This document shows, piece after piece, positions 17,801 through 26,394 of a stretch of 64,000 nucleotides of DNA. Position 1 is the first letter of the stretch. Each line of letters opens with the position of its first letter. The notes below the pieces were generated by a model, which was given only the letters and a program-made list of their open reading frames with translations, ran no database searches and was not told the DNA's origin. Location of the stretch: the NCBI RefSeq assembly GCF_001883705.2, contig NZ_MDEQ02000009.1:225836-289835 (forward strand). The letters are read 5' to 3'. The position numbers and the translations under genes were made by a program. The stretch is from Burkholderia catarinensis (GTDB taxonomy: Bacteria; Pseudomonadota; Gammaproteobacteria; Burkholderiales; Burkholderiaceae).

Positions 17801-18473
17801 TGGTCCATTCCCGCAACAGCGCGGGGTGGTGCCAGAGCACCGCGCCGTAGGGCAGCACGAACAGCACCAGCCATAGCGGCTGGGTCCAGCTCTGCAGGCG
17901 ATTGATCAGCGTGATGCCGAACATCACGATCGGAATCACCACCAGCGAGCTGATCACGTAGGCGACGCCGATCGAGATCGGAAACATCAGTTGCAGCGCG
18001 AGCGACATGATCGCCGCTTCCAGCGCGAAGAAGATGAAGGTGAAGCTCGCGTAGAGCAGCGAGGTGACGGTCGAGCCGATATAGCCGAAGCCGGCGCCGC
18101 GCGTGAGCAGGTCCATGTCGACGCCGTGTCGCGCGGCGTAATAGCTGATCGGCAGGCTCGTCATCCAGATCAGCACCGAGACGGCCGCGATCGCGCAGAC
18201 CGCGTTGGTGAAGCCGTAGTCGACCACCAGGCTGCCGCCGATCGCCTCGAGCACCAGGAACGAGACCGCACCGATCGCGGTGTTCGCGACCCGGAATTCG
18301 GACCAGCGGCGAAACGAGGTGGGCGCGTAACGCAGCGCATAGTCCTCGAGCGTTTCGTCGCCGACCCAGGCGTTGTAGTCGCGGCGCACCTTGACGATGC
18401 GTTGGGTGACGATAGGTCGCCCGTCGGCTCGTGCATCGGGCTCGGGAGCGACGGACTGGTGCATCGGGGCCAT
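14889..18473 (-). CDS. NCS1-type permease fused to a hybrid histidine kinase
   Basis: This 1194-residue membrane sensor has an N-terminal half that is a cytosine/purine/allantoin-type permease with about 12 membrane segments (RYAPTSFRRWSEFRVANTAIG, VGEQVDYLRFLPP). A Cys-rich cluster at 519-557 (CAIC...CPAYGG...CSLCC) may bind zinc. Two more membrane segments, a HisKA domain with H706 (GLSHELRTPLN), a HATPase domain and a receiver domain with D992 (ILMDISMPVMDG) follow, then a helical tail without an Hpt-type histidine. The permease part probably senses or carries an amide- or urea-like solute, analogous to the transporter-kinase CbrA. The ATG at 18473 was preferred; an in-frame TTG at 18524 is possible. 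Confidence 0.9.
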   Translation of the reverse strand: MAPMHQSVAPEPDARADGRPIVTQRIVKVRRDYNAWVGDETLEDYALRYAPTSFRRWSEFRVANTAIGAVSFLVLEAIGGSLVVDYGFTNAVCAIAAVSVLIWMTSLPISYYAARHGVDMDLLTRGAGFGYIGSTVTSLLYASFTFIFFALEAAIMSLALQLMFPISIGVAYVISSLVVIPIVMFGITLINRLQSWTQPLWLVLFVLPYGAVLWHHPALLREWTTFAGFAPEGRAFSVIAFGQAATVVFALIVQVGEQVDYLRFLPPLTARNRRRWWIALLAAGPGWIVPGALKMLGGALLAFIAIQHEIGVTQAAQPTQMYLVAYHLLLDPLGLATWALPATVLFVIVSQLKINVTNAYAGSLAWSNFFARLTHSHPGRVVWLVFNVLIALLLVEIGVFEAIGKVLSMYANVAIAWVGALFADLVVNKPLGYSPRDIEFKRAHLYDINPVGVGAMTIATVVAMLAHGGAFGELARAMSPFIALGVAFVAAPAIAIATRGRYYLARQAEPEPLAGLRRCAICENEFEHDDTAYCPAYGGTICSLCCSLDSRCNDRCKPHARIGAQLERVLHRLFPNARLGATGVRLAHYLSLVVVISLLLATVLYLIWSQSADSLAAPGSAAWHEVANGYVKVFVVLSLIGCIAAWWPVLERENRRVTQEESQRQTELLMHEIDAHQKTDAALKRARAAAESANNAKSRYVTGLSHELRTPLNSILGYAQLMLQAREDVPPARLNAIRTIHRSGEHLLALVDGLLDVARIEAGKLQLNVTPIALPDFLAQMTSMLRPQAVEKALDFVVQPAARLPPTVKSDQKCLSQILTNLIGNAIRFTQAGGVTLRVGHTLDTLTFEVIDTGPGIAPEDMERLFLPFERGVTASANDHGAGLGLTICKLLTHALGGSLEVDSELGRGTRFVVKVFAPAVHTAVPARTELADIAGYRGPRRTLLIVDDLPDQRAIVAQMLAPLGFDIVETDSGIGALRWLGTQAADAILMDISMPVMDGYETGRLIRERRISDAPIMLLSANAFADDRERAIAIGCDDYLVKPVQVPVLLDKLAALLKLEWVMTDDARTDPQTGAPDSLTATHADDVAFGVATTQGTAMQAAVSPSAATHAVAATPAPAAPVASPVLPRSTHAQLRALLDVGYVQGLIEALDIAVARHPGLAPALAALRERAELFQLKEFEHELDRLPLGADD

Positions 18474-18550
18474 GTCGGGTGATCCAGGTTGGGGCGCGGA
18501 TGGCGGGTGGGATGCGTCACGCAAGTTACATTCCAGGCGCGCGTCGGGAT

Positions 18551-18568
18551 ATACGTCAATCGACGTAT
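18551..18568. promoter_or_regulatory. Inverted repeat in the kinase/urtA divergent promoter region
   Basis: ATACGTC, spacer AATC and GACGTAT form a perfect inverted repeat about 85 bases before the urtA-like start. Its position between the kinase operon and the transporter operon makes it a candidate site for the LuxR-type regulator. ACATTCC also occurs twice nearby, around 18530 and 18593. Confidence 0.55.
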
Positions 18569-18651
18569 TTCAGTCGTTTATTTGGCTTCCTACATTCCGC
18601 CTCACACGCCGGCCACCTGCTCCGGCGGACCGAACCGACAAGGAGAATGGG

Positions 18652-19920
18652 ATGTCCATGGACGATCGATACGATGACGAAGCCCCGTCTGTGCTGCGCC
18701 GGCGCCTGATCGGCAGCCTTGCCGCCGCGCCGCTGATGGCGCTGGGCCTGCCTCGCGGCGCCCACGCGCAGACCCCGCCGACGGCGAAGGTCAATACCAC
18801 CAGGCTCGCGGTCACGGACACCACGGTGACGGTCGGCCAGCTGCACTCGGCCACCGGCACCATGGCGATCTCCGAGACGGGATCGATCCAGGCCGAACGG
18901 CTCGCGATCGAGCAGATCAATGCGATGGGCGGCGTGCTGGGTCGCAAGGTCCAGATCATCCAGGAGGACGGTGCCTCGGACTGGCCGACCTTTGCCGAGA
19001 AATCCAAGAAGCTGCTCGAGAACGACCACGTGGCGGCCGTGTTCGGCTGCTGGACCTCGGCCTCGCGCAAGGCGGTGCTGCCGATCTTCGAGAAGGACAA
19101 CGGCTTGCTGTATTACCCGACCTTCTACGAAGGGCTCGAACAGTCGAAGAACGTGTTCTACACGGGCCAGGAAGCAACCCAGCAGATTCTGTGGGCGCTC
19201 GACTGGGCCTCGAACACCAAGAAGGCCAAGAGCTTCTTCCTGGTCGGCTCCGACTACATCTGGCCGCGCACCTCGAACAAGATTGCGCGCCGTCATATCG
19301 AGCAACACCTGCATGCGAAGGTAGCCGGTGAGGAGTACTACCCGCTGGGCACGACCGATTTCTACTCGTTGATGAACAAGATCAAGCTGGCGAAGCCGGA
19401 CTGCATCTTCGCGACCGTGGTCGGTGGCTCGAACGTGGCTTTCTACAAGCAGTTGAAGGCGGCCGGCATCACGCCTCAGAAGCAGTTCCTGCTGACCCTG
19501 TCGGTCACCGAGGACGAGGTGCTCGGCATCGGCGGCGAGAATTTCGCGGGCTTCTATTCGTCGATGAAGTATTTCGAGTCGCTCGCCAACGACAACAACA
19601 AGACCTTCGTGCAGGCGTTCAAGGCGCGCTATGGCCAGAAGGCCGTGATCGGCGACGTCACCCAGGCCGCCTATCTCGGCCCCTGGATCTGGAAGGCAGC
19701 CTGCGAGCGCGCCGGCAGCTTCGACGTCGACAAGGTAGTGGCCGCGTCGGCCAACATCGAGCTGAAGAACGCGCCGCAGGGTTACGCGAAGGTCGATGCG
19801 AACCACCACCTCTGGAGCCGTTCGCTGATCGGCGAAGGGCAGGCCGACGGCCAGTTCAAGGTGGTCGCGCAGTCGAGCGAGCCGATCCAGCCGAACCCGT
19901 TCCCGAAGGGCTACATGTAA
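18652..19920 (+). CDS. urtA: Urea/short-chain amide ABC transporter, substrate-binding protein
   Basis: The 422-residue exported protein has a twin-Arg-like leader (LRRRLIGSLAAAPLMALGL) cleaved after AHAQ. The type I periplasmic-binding domain follows, with VTVGQLHSATGTMAISE, FGCWTSASRKAVLPIFE and LYYPTFYEGLEQSKNVFYTG, hallmarks of UrtA and of FmdD, the amide-binding homologue of Methylophilus. The start at 18652 follows AGGAG by six bases. It opens a seven-gene operon. Because fmdA and amiE follow, the ligand may be formamide, acetamide or urea. Confidence 0.95.
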   Translation: MSMDDRYDDEAPSVLRRRLIGSLAAAPLMALGLPRGAHAQTPPTAKVNTTRLAVTDTTVTVGQLHSATGTMAISETGSIQAERLAIEQINAMGGVLGRKVQIIQEDGASDWPTFAEKSKKLLENDHVAAVFGCWTSASRKAVLPIFEKDNGLLYYPTFYEGLEQSKNVFYTGQEATQQILWALDWASNTKKAKSFFLVGSDYIWPRTSNKIARRHIEQHLHAKVAGEEYYPLGTTDFYSLMNKIKLAKPDCIFATVVGGSNVAFYKQLKAAGITPQKQFLLTLSVTEDEVLGIGGENFAGFYSSMKYFESLANDNNKTFVQAFKARYGQKAVIGDVTQAAYLGPWIWKAACERAGSFDVDKVVAASANIELKNAPQGYAKVDANHHLWSRSLIGEGQADGQFKVVAQSSEPIQPNPFPKGYM

Positions 19921-20012
19921 GCGCGGGGCTGCCCGTTCTTGCCACGCCGTTTCGTCGCCCTTAGCCAGCGTGCTGGCGGCCGCCCCAGGCTGCCGGCACG
20001 AGGAGGATCCCG

Positions 20013-20930
20013 ATGTCCGCTACCGACATTTTCAATATCACGCTGATGCAGGGCTTCGCCGGCCTGAGCCTGTTCAGTGTCCTGCTGCTGATGGGCCTCG
20101 GCCTGGCCGTGATCTTCGGCCAGATGGGCGTGATCAACATGGCCCACGGCGAATTCATGACGATCGGCGCGTACACGGTCTACCTGTTCTCGTGGTTCGC
20201 GCAGAACGTCTGGCACGGCTTCACGCCGGTCTATTTCTTCGTGGCGATCGTGGCCGCCTTCCTGCTCGCCTTCGCGGCCGGCTGGCTGGCCGAATGGGCG
20301 CTGATCCGCCATCTGTACCGGCGCCCGCTCGACACGCTGCTGGCGACCTGGGGCCTGAGCCTGGGCATGCAGCAGGTGTTCCGCTCGACCTTCGGCCCCA
20401 AGGAGGTCAGCCCTGCGCTGCCCGACTGGCTGATGGGTTCGTGGGAGCCCGCGCCGGGGCTCGACATCCCCGTCAGCGGCATGTTCGTGATGGGGCTCGC
20501 CCTGATCATGACGGGCGGCCTGCTGCTCGCGCTGTATCGCTCGCGCTGGGGCTTGCGGGTCCGCGCCACGGTCGCCAACCGGCCGATGGCCAACGCCGCC
20601 GGCATCAATACGCGACTCACCGACCGCATGACCTTCGCGATCGGCTGTGGCGTGGCCGGCGTGGCCGGCGCCGCCTTCACGGCGATCGGCTCGACCGGGC
20701 CGACCAGCGGCTCGCTCTACATCGTCGACTCGTTCCTGGTGGTGACCTTCGGCGGCGCGGCCAGCCTGCTCGGCACGGTGGCCTCGGCCTTCGGCATCGC
20801 GCAGATGCAGTCGATCAGCGAGTTCTTCCTGTCCGGCTCGACCGCGCGCGTGCTGACCCTGCTGACCGTGGTGATCATCCTGATGCTGCGCCCGCAAGGG
20901 CTGTTCGCGTCGAAAGTGCGCCGCGCCTGA
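20013..20930 (+). CDS. urtB: Amide/urea ABC transporter permease (UrtB/FmdE type)
   Basis: This 305-residue inner membrane permease of the branched-chain/urea class has about eight hydrophobic segments. It carries the conserved GLAVIFGQMGVINMAHGEFMTIGAY, the LLATWGLSLGMQQVFR loop, and RVRATVANRPMANAAGINT facing the cytoplasm, where the ATPases dock. AGGAGG precedes the ATG. It follows the binding protein by 92 bases and pairs with the second permease to form the channel. Confidence 0.95.
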   Translation: MSATDIFNITLMQGFAGLSLFSVLLLMGLGLAVIFGQMGVINMAHGEFMTIGAYTVYLFSWFAQNVWHGFTPVYFFVAIVAAFLLAFAAGWLAEWALIRHLYRRPLDTLLATWGLSLGMQQVFRSTFGPKEVSPALPDWLMGSWEPAPGLDIPVSGMFVMGLALIMTGGLLLALYRSRWGLRVRATVANRPMANAAGINTRLTDRMTFAIGCGVAGVAGAAFTAIGSTGPTSGSLYIVDSFLVVTFGGAASLLGTVASAFGIAQMQSISEFFLSGSTARVLTLLTVVIILMLRPQGLFASKVRRA

Positions 20931-20994
20931 GGCCGGCCGTCACGGCTTCATGGCTCGTTCAACCGAATTCCGACCTCCCGACCGGAGAACCATC

Positions 20995-22164
20995 ATGGAC
21001 CCCATCCAACCTGTCGCCAACGGTGTCGCGCCGCCCACCGGCCGCACCCGGCCCGGCGGCTGGCGCGCGCTGGCGCGCCGCGCCGATGCCTCCGGCTATG
21101 CCGGTATCGTGCTGCTGGCCATCGTGATCGTCGTCGTGTTTCCGCTCGCGCTCGACGCGTTTCGACTCAACCTGATGGGCAAATACCTGACCTATGCCTT
21201 CGTGGCGGTGGGCCTGGTGATCGCCTGGGGCTACGGCGGCGTCCTGAGCCTGGGGCAGGGCGTGTTCTTCGGCCTCGGCGGCTACGCGATGGCGATGTTC
21301 CTCAAGCTCGAATCGTCCGATCCCGTGTCCACCAGGACGCAGACCACGCCGGGCATTCCCGACTTCATGGATTGGAACCAGCTGACTGCGCTGCCGCTCT
21401 GGTGGAAGCCTTTCCATTCGCTGCCGTTCTCGATCCTCGCGGTGCTGGTGGTGCCCACGCTGCTGGCCTTCGTGGTCGGCTTCGCGATGTTCAAGCGGCG
21501 CGTGGGCGGCGTCTACTTCGCGATCATCACGCAGGCCGTCTCGCTGGTTCTCTCGGTGCTGATCGTCGGCCAGCAGGGGTATACCGGCGGCGTCAACGGC
21601 ATCACGGACCTGCGCACCCTACTGGGCTGGAACATCCAGGGCAACTCGGCCAAGTACGTGCTCTATTTCATCAACGCCGCGCTGCTGATCGGCGCGATGC
21701 TGGCCTGCCGCTGGATCCAGCGCGGCAAGCTCGGCACCTTGCTGCTGGCGATGCGCGACAAGGAGGATCGGGTGCGCTTCTCGGGCTACGACGTCGCGAT
21801 GTTCAAGGTGTTCGCGTTCTGCGTCGCGGCCATGCTGGCGGCGATCGGCGGCGCGATGTTCACGCTGCAGGTCGGCTTCATGTCGCCGTCCTTCGTCGGC
21901 ATCGTGCCCTCGATCGAGATGGTGATCTATGCCGCGGTGGGCGGGCGGATGTCGGTGGTGGGCGCGGTGGCCGGCACGATCCTTGTCAACCTCGGCAAGA
22001 CCTGGTTCTCGGAGAGCTTCCCGAATCTGTGGCTGTTCCTGATGGCCGCGATGTTCATCGGCGTGGTGATGGCCTTCCCGGACGGTCTGGCCGGCCTCTA
22101 CGAGGCGCACCTGCGGCCGCGCCTGCGCCGCTGGCTCGGCGACACCACGCAACGGGGGGCATGA
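20995..22164 (+). CDS. urtC: Amide/urea ABC transporter permease (UrtC/FmdF type)
   Basis: The 389-residue second permease includes LTYAFVAVGLVIAWGYGGVLSLGQGVFFGLGGYAMAMFL, typical of LivM/UrtC, then VGFAMFKRRVGGVYFAIITQA and RVRFSGYDVAMFKVFAF. Start ATG 20995 follows CCGGAGAACC. Its TGA overlaps the ATG of the next ATPase gene by four bases, so the two are coupled. Together with UrtB it makes the transmembrane heterodimer. Confidence 0.95.
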   Translation: MDPIQPVANGVAPPTGRTRPGGWRALARRADASGYAGIVLLAIVIVVVFPLALDAFRLNLMGKYLTYAFVAVGLVIAWGYGGVLSLGQGVFFGLGGYAMAMFLKLESSDPVSTRTQTTPGIPDFMDWNQLTALPLWWKPFHSLPFSILAVLVVPTLLAFVVGFAMFKRRVGGVYFAIITQAVSLVLSVLIVGQQGYTGGVNGITDLRTLLGWNIQGNSAKYVLYFINAALLIGAMLACRWIQRGKLGTLLLAMRDKEDRVRFSGYDVAMFKVFAFCVAAMLAAIGGAMFTLQVGFMSPSFVGIVPSIEMVIYAAVGGRMSVVGAVAGTILVNLGKTWFSESFPNLWLFLMAAMFIGVVMAFPDGLAGLYEAHLRPRLRRWLGDTTQRGA

Positions 22165-22910
22165 GCATGAGCAATACCGACTTCCTGCTGGCGGTCGAGG
22201 ACCTGAGCGTCTCGTTCGACGGCTTCAAGGCGATCGATTCGCTCAATCTTTATCTCGAGCGCGGCGAGCTGCGCGTGGTGATCGGCCCGAACGGCGCCGG
22301 CAAGACCACCTTGCTCGATCTGATCTGCGGCAAGACCCGCGAAACCGGCGGCAGCATCAAGTTCCGCAACGAGGAGATCACCCAGCTCGCCGAGTACCGG
22401 CGCGTGCGCAAGGGCATCGGCCGCAAGTTCCAGACGCCCTCGATCTACGAGAACCTGTCGGTCTCGCAGAATCTCGAGGTGTCCTTTCCGCGCGGGCGCG
22501 GCGTGTTCGGCGCGCTGGCCTTCAAGCGCGACGCCGAGGTGAGCGACCGGGTGCGGGCGGTGGCCGAGGAAATCGGCCTGGCCGCCGTGCTCGATCTGGA
22601 GGCGGGGCTGCTTTCGCACGGCCAGAAGCAGTGGCTCGAGATCGGCATGCTGCTGATGCAGGACCCCGAACTGCTGATGCTCGACGAGCCGATCGCCGGC
22701 ATGAGCGTGAAGGAGCGCGAGATCACGGCCGAACTGCTGGGCCGCATCTGCCAGCAGCGCTCGATGATCGTGATCGAGCACGACATGGCCTTCGTCGAGC
22801 GGATCGCGCACAAGGTCACCGTGATGCACCAGGGAAAGATCCTCGCCGAAGGGCCGATGGCCAAGGTGCAGGCCGACCCGCGCGTGATCGACGTCTATCT
22901 CGGCCATTGA
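22161..22910 (+). CDS. urtD: Amide/urea ABC transporter ATP-binding protein (UrtD type)
   Basis: The 249-residue ATPase has Walker A GPNGAGKTT at 42-50, a Q-loop in FQTPSIYENL, a family-specific signature LSHGQKQWLEIGMLLMQ instead of LSGGQ, and Walker B LLMLDEPIAGM with the H-loop EHD. The unusual SHGQ signature is normal for UrtD. It starts at the overlapping ATGA of urtC; a second ATG lies two codons further. Confidence 0.95.
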   Translation: MSMSNTDFLLAVEDLSVSFDGFKAIDSLNLYLERGELRVVIGPNGAGKTTLLDLICGKTRETGGSIKFRNEEITQLAEYRRVRKGIGRKFQTPSIYENLSVSQNLEVSFPRGRGVFGALAFKRDAEVSDRVRAVAEEIGLAAVLDLEAGLLSHGQKQWLEIGMLLMQDPELLMLDEPIAGMSVKEREITAELLGRICQQRSMIVIEHDMAFVERIAHKVTVMHQGKILAEGPMAKVQADPRVIDVYLGH

Positions 22911-22926
22911 ACAGGAGGAACCCAGC

Positions 22927-23616
22927 ATGCTCGAAGTCGACGATCTCGTTGTCAGCTACGGCCAGAGCGAGGTGCTGCACGGCATCGCGTTTTCGGTCGG
23001 CAAGCGCGAAAGCGTGGCGGTGATGGGCCGCAACGGCATGGGCAAGACCACGCTGTTCAAGGCGCTGATCGGCATGCTGCCGGCCAGCCGCGGCAGCGTG
23101 AAGGTGGGCGGTGCCGATATCTCGAGAGACGAGAGCTTCCGGCGCGTCGCGCGCGGCATCGGCTACGTGCCCCAGGGACGGCAGATATTCGCGTCGCTGA
23201 CGGTCGAGGAGAACATTCGTACCGGCCTCGAGAACGCCAGGTCGCAGACCGTGCCCGACGATCTTTATGCGCTGTTCCCGGTTCTGTTCGACATGCGGCG
23301 CCGCAAGGGCGGCAATCTTTCGGGCGGCCAGCAGCAGCAGCTTGCGATCGCACGGGCGCTGGCCACTGATCCGAAGGTGCTGCTGCTCGACGAGCCGACC
23401 GAAGGCATCCAGCCCTCGGTGATCAAGGACATCGCCCGCGCGCTCAACCAGATCCGCGCCTCGCGCGATATTGCGATCGTGGTGTCCGAGCAGGTGCTGA
23501 GCTTCGCGCTCGAGGTTGCCGATCGGCTGTTCGTGATCGAGGGCGGCCGATTCGTTCACCAAAGCACGCGTGAGGCCGGCGATACCGACCGGATTCGCGA
23601 GTACCTGTCCGTCTGA
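22927..23616 (+). CDS. urtE: Amide/urea ABC transporter ATP-binding protein (UrtE type)
   Basis: This 229-residue ATPase has Walker A GRNGMGKTT (34-42), Q-loop GYVPQGRQIFASLTVEENI, ABC signature NLSGGQQQQLAIARAL and Walker B VLLLDEPTEGIQ. The QIFASLTVEENI form is typical of UrtE/LivF. ACAGGAGGAACCC precedes the ATG. It completes the transporter and forms a heterodimer with the UrtD-type subunit. Confidence 0.95.
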   Translation: MLEVDDLVVSYGQSEVLHGIAFSVGKRESVAVMGRNGMGKTTLFKALIGMLPASRGSVKVGGADISRDESFRRVARGIGYVPQGRQIFASLTVEENIRTGLENARSQTVPDDLYALFPVLFDMRRRKGGNLSGGQQQQLAIARALATDPKVLLLDEPTEGIQPSVIKDIARALNQIRASRDIAIVVSEQVLSFALEVADRLFVIEGGRFVHQSTREAGDTDRIREYLSV

Positions 23617-23682
23617 CGACGCGGCCGCGCCGCCATTCACGCGATTCATTGCGCAACATTGCCGAAGCGAGGAGCACACGAG

Positions 23683-24921
23683 ATGACCGATACCCTGATC
23701 AAGGTCGACCTGAACCAGTCCGCCTACGAGAACGAACAGGTCCACAACCGCTGGCACCCCGATATCCCGATGGCGTGCTGGGTCAGTCCCGGCGACGACT
23801 TCATCCTCGAGACCTACGACTGGACCGGCGGCTTCATCAAGAACGACGACAGCGCCGACGACGTGCGCGACATCGACCTGTCGATCGTCCACTTCCTGTC
23901 GGGGCCGGTGGGCGTGAAGGGCGCCGAGCCGGGCGACCTGCTGGTGGTCGACCTGCTCGACATCGGCGCGAAGCCGGACAGCCAGTGGGGCTTCAACGGC
24001 TTCTTCTCGAAGACCAACGGCGGCGGTTTCCTGACCGACCATTTCCCGTCGGCGCAGAAGTCGATCTGGGATTTCCACGGCATGTACACCAGCTCGCGCC
24101 ATATCCCCGGCGTGAACTTCGCCGGCCTGATCCACCCGGGCCTGATCGGCTGCCTGCCCGATCCGAAGCTGCTGGAAACGTGGAACGAGCGTGAGACCAG
24201 CCTGATCGCCACCGACCCGGAGCGCGTGCCGCCGCTGGCGAACCCGCCGTTCGCCGCCACCGCGCACATGGGGCGCCTCGGCGGCGACGCGAAAGCCAGG
24301 GCCGCCGCCGAGGGCGCGCGCACCGTGCCGCCTCGCGAGCATGGCGGCAATTGCGACATCAAGGACCTGTCGCGCGGCTCGAAGGTGTTCTTCCCGGTCT
24401 ATGTGGACGGCGCCGGCCTGTCGGTGGGCGACCTGCACTTCAGCCAGGGCGACGGCGAGATCACTTTCTGCGGCGCGATCGAGATGGCAGGCTGGGTCCA
24501 CATGCGTGTGAACCTGATCAAGGGCGGCATGGCGAAATACGGCATCCGCAACCCGGTATTCCAGCCGAGCCCGATCACGCCGAATTACAACGACTACCTG
24601 ATCTTCGAGGGCATCTCGGTCGACGAAACGGGGGGCCAGCACTACCTCGACGTGACGGTTGCCTACCGGCAGGCCTGCCTGAACGCGATCGAGTACCTGA
24701 AGAAGTTCGGTTACTCGGGCTCGCAGGCCTATTCGCTGCTCGGCTGTGCGCCCGTGCAGGGGCATATCAGCGGCGTGGTCGATATTCCGAACGCCTGCGC
24801 CACGCTGTGGCTGCCAACCCAGATCTTCGATTTCGACGTCCGGCCGAATGCCGAGGGGCCGATCCGCCACGTGAAGGGCGACGTGGACCTGCCGATTTCC
24901 TACGACCTCGTGAAGGCCTGA
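23683..24921 (+). CDS. fmdA: Formamidase, FmdA family
   Basis: The 412-residue enzyme hydrolyses formamide to formate and ammonia; some relatives act on acetamide. It shows the family start TLIKVDLNQSAYENEQVHNRWHPD, the ETYDWTGGFIKNDDSADD motif, GFFSKTNGGGFLTDHFP, and the metal/active-site block GVNFAGLIHPGLIGC with EHGGNCDIKDLSRGSKVFFPVYV. Length matches FmdA of Methylophilus. GGAGCACACGAG precedes the ATG. Its place right after the ABC genes indicates intracellular use of the imported amide as a nitrogen source. Confidence 0.95.
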   Translation: MTDTLIKVDLNQSAYENEQVHNRWHPDIPMACWVSPGDDFILETYDWTGGFIKNDDSADDVRDIDLSIVHFLSGPVGVKGAEPGDLLVVDLLDIGAKPDSQWGFNGFFSKTNGGGFLTDHFPSAQKSIWDFHGMYTSSRHIPGVNFAGLIHPGLIGCLPDPKLLETWNERETSLIATDPERVPPLANPPFAATAHMGRLGGDAKARAAAEGARTVPPREHGGNCDIKDLSRGSKVFFPVYVDGAGLSVGDLHFSQGDGEITFCGAIEMAGWVHMRVNLIKGGMAKYGIRNPVFQPSPITPNYNDYLIFEGISVDETGGQHYLDVTVAYRQACLNAIEYLKKFGYSGSQAYSLLGCAPVQGHISGVVDIPNACATLWLPTQIFDFDVRPNAEGPIRHVKGDVDLPISYDLVKA

Positions 24922-24937
24922 AGGCCGGGAGTGCGTG

Positions 24938-25327
24938 ATGCCGATCTACGACTTTCATTGCGAATCCTGCGGGCCCTTCGTCGCGATGCGTTCGATCGCC
25001 GAGCGCGACCGGGCTGCACCGTGCCCTGTCTGCGGCACGATCGCCGCACGTCTGGTCACGGCACCTTCGCTCGCGCTGATGTCGAGCGAGCGGCGCATCG
25101 CGCGTGCCGCGAACGAGCGCGCCGCGCACGCGCCGCAGCTGTCGGGTGAGGTGGCCGCGGCCCGGCACCGGCCCGGCTGCAGCTGCTGCTCGAGCGGGCG
25201 CGCAACGCTGGCCGGTGCGAGCGGCGGCACTGCGATCGGAACGGCATCGGGCAGCCCCGCCAGCGCGGTGGCGGGCGCCCCGGCGCTGAAACGGCCCGCC
25301 GGCCGGCCCTGGATGATCAGTCATTGA
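24938..25327 (+). CDS. fmdB: FmdB-type zinc ribbon regulatory protein
   Basis: The 129-residue protein begins [12 protein letters not shown] and has a second CPVCG pair 20 residues later, the FmdB zinc ribbon. The rest is low-complexity with another Cys group (CSCCSSG) and an Ala/Gly-rich tail. In Methylophilus FmdB was proposed to regulate formamidase, though its mechanism is unclear. It starts 17 bases after fmdA at ATG 24938, next to an in-frame GTG. Confidence 0.93.
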   Translation: MPIYDFHCESCGPFVAMRSIAERDRAAPCPVCGTIAARLVTAPSLALMSSERRIARAANERAAHAPQLSGEVAAARHRPGCSCCSSGRATLAGASGGTAIGTASGSPASAVAGAPALKRPAGRPWMISH

Positions 25328-25349
25328 GCCAAGCAAACGGAGGACAACG

Positions 25350-26390
25350 ATGCGACACGGTGATATTTCGAGCAGCCGCGACAGTGTGGGCGTGGCGGTG
25401 GTCAACTACAGGATGCCACGGCTGCATACGACGGCCGAGGTGCTGGAGAATGCGCGCAAGATCGGCGAGATGCTGATCGGCATGAAACGCGGACTGCCGG
25501 GTATGGATCTCGTGATCTTCCCGGAATATTCGACGCACGGGATCATGTACGACCCAGCCGAGATGTATGAGACGGCGTCGGTTATCCCGGGTGCCGAGAC
25601 CGCGATCTTCTCGGCTGCCTGCCGTCAGGCGAACGTCTGGGGCGTGTTCTCGATTACGGGCGAGCGCCACGAGCAGCACCCGGAAAAGGCGCCGTACAAC
25701 ACGCTGATCCTGATCGACAATCACGGAGAGATCGTCCAGAAGTACCGCAAGATCATGCCCTGGACGCCGATCGAAGGCTGGTATCCGGGTGACCGCACCT
25801 ATGTGACGGATGGGCCGAAGGGGCTGAAGATCAGCCTCATCATCTGCGATGACGGCAACTATCCGGAGATCTGGCGCGACTGCGCGATGCAGGGCGCCGA
25901 GTTGATCGTGCGTTGCCAGGGCTACATGTACCCGGCCAAGGAGCAGCAGGTACTCGTTTCGAAAGCGATGGCCTGGATGAACAACACGTATGTGGCGGTG
26001 GCCAATGCGGCCGGTTTCGACGGCGTCTATTCCTACTTCGGCCACTCGGCGATCGTCGGTTTCGACGGCCGTACGCTCGGCGAATGCGGCGAGGAGGAGA
26101 TGGGTGTGCAGTATGCGGAGCTGTCGGTCTCGCTGATCCGCGACGCGCGCCGCAACCTGCAGTCGCAGAACCATCTCTACAAGCTGCTGCACCGCGGCTA
26201 CACGGGTACGATCGGCTCCGGCGACAGCGTGCACGGCGTCGCGGATTGTCCATTCGGGTTCTATCGCGACTGGATCACCGATCCGCAGAAGGCGCGCATG
26301 GCCGTGGAAGCGATTACGCGGCCGATGCCCGGCACGCCGGAATGCCCGATCGACGGTATTCCGTTCGAATCCGTCGGTCAGACGCGTTAG
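25350..26390 (+). CDS. amiE: Aliphatic amidase AmiE
   Basis: The 346-residue nitrilase-superfamily enzyme converts short aliphatic amides such as acetamide to the acid and ammonia in the cytoplasm. It begins [20 protein letters not shown] like the Pseudomonas amidase. All three catalytic residues fall at the expected numbers: Glu59 (FPEYS), Lys134 (KYRKI) and Cys166 (LIICDDGN). ACGGAGGACAACG precedes the ATG. It closes the transport and amidase operon. Confidence 0.97.
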   Translation: MRHGDISSSRDSVGVAVVNYRMPRLHTTAEVLENARKIGEMLIGMKRGLPGMDLVIFPEYSTHGIMYDPAEMYETASVIPGAETAIFSAACRQANVWGVFSITGERHEQHPEKAPYNTLILIDNHGEIVQKYRKIMPWTPIEGWYPGDRTYVTDGPKGLKISLIICDDGNYPEIWRDCAMQGAELIVRCQGYMYPAKEQQVLVSKAMAWMNNTYVAVANAAGFDGVYSYFGHSAIVGFDGRTLGECGEEEMGVQYAELSVSLIRDARRNLQSQNHLYKLLHRGYTGTIGSGDSVHGVADCPFGFYRDWITDPQKARMAVEAITRPMPGTPECPIDGIPFESVGQTR

Positions 26391-26394
26391 GGGA

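Noticed and set aside
22816..24870. A 684-codon open frame on the minus strand
   Set aside because: It is antisense to urtE and fmdA, both certain genes. High GC content leaves long open antisense frames.
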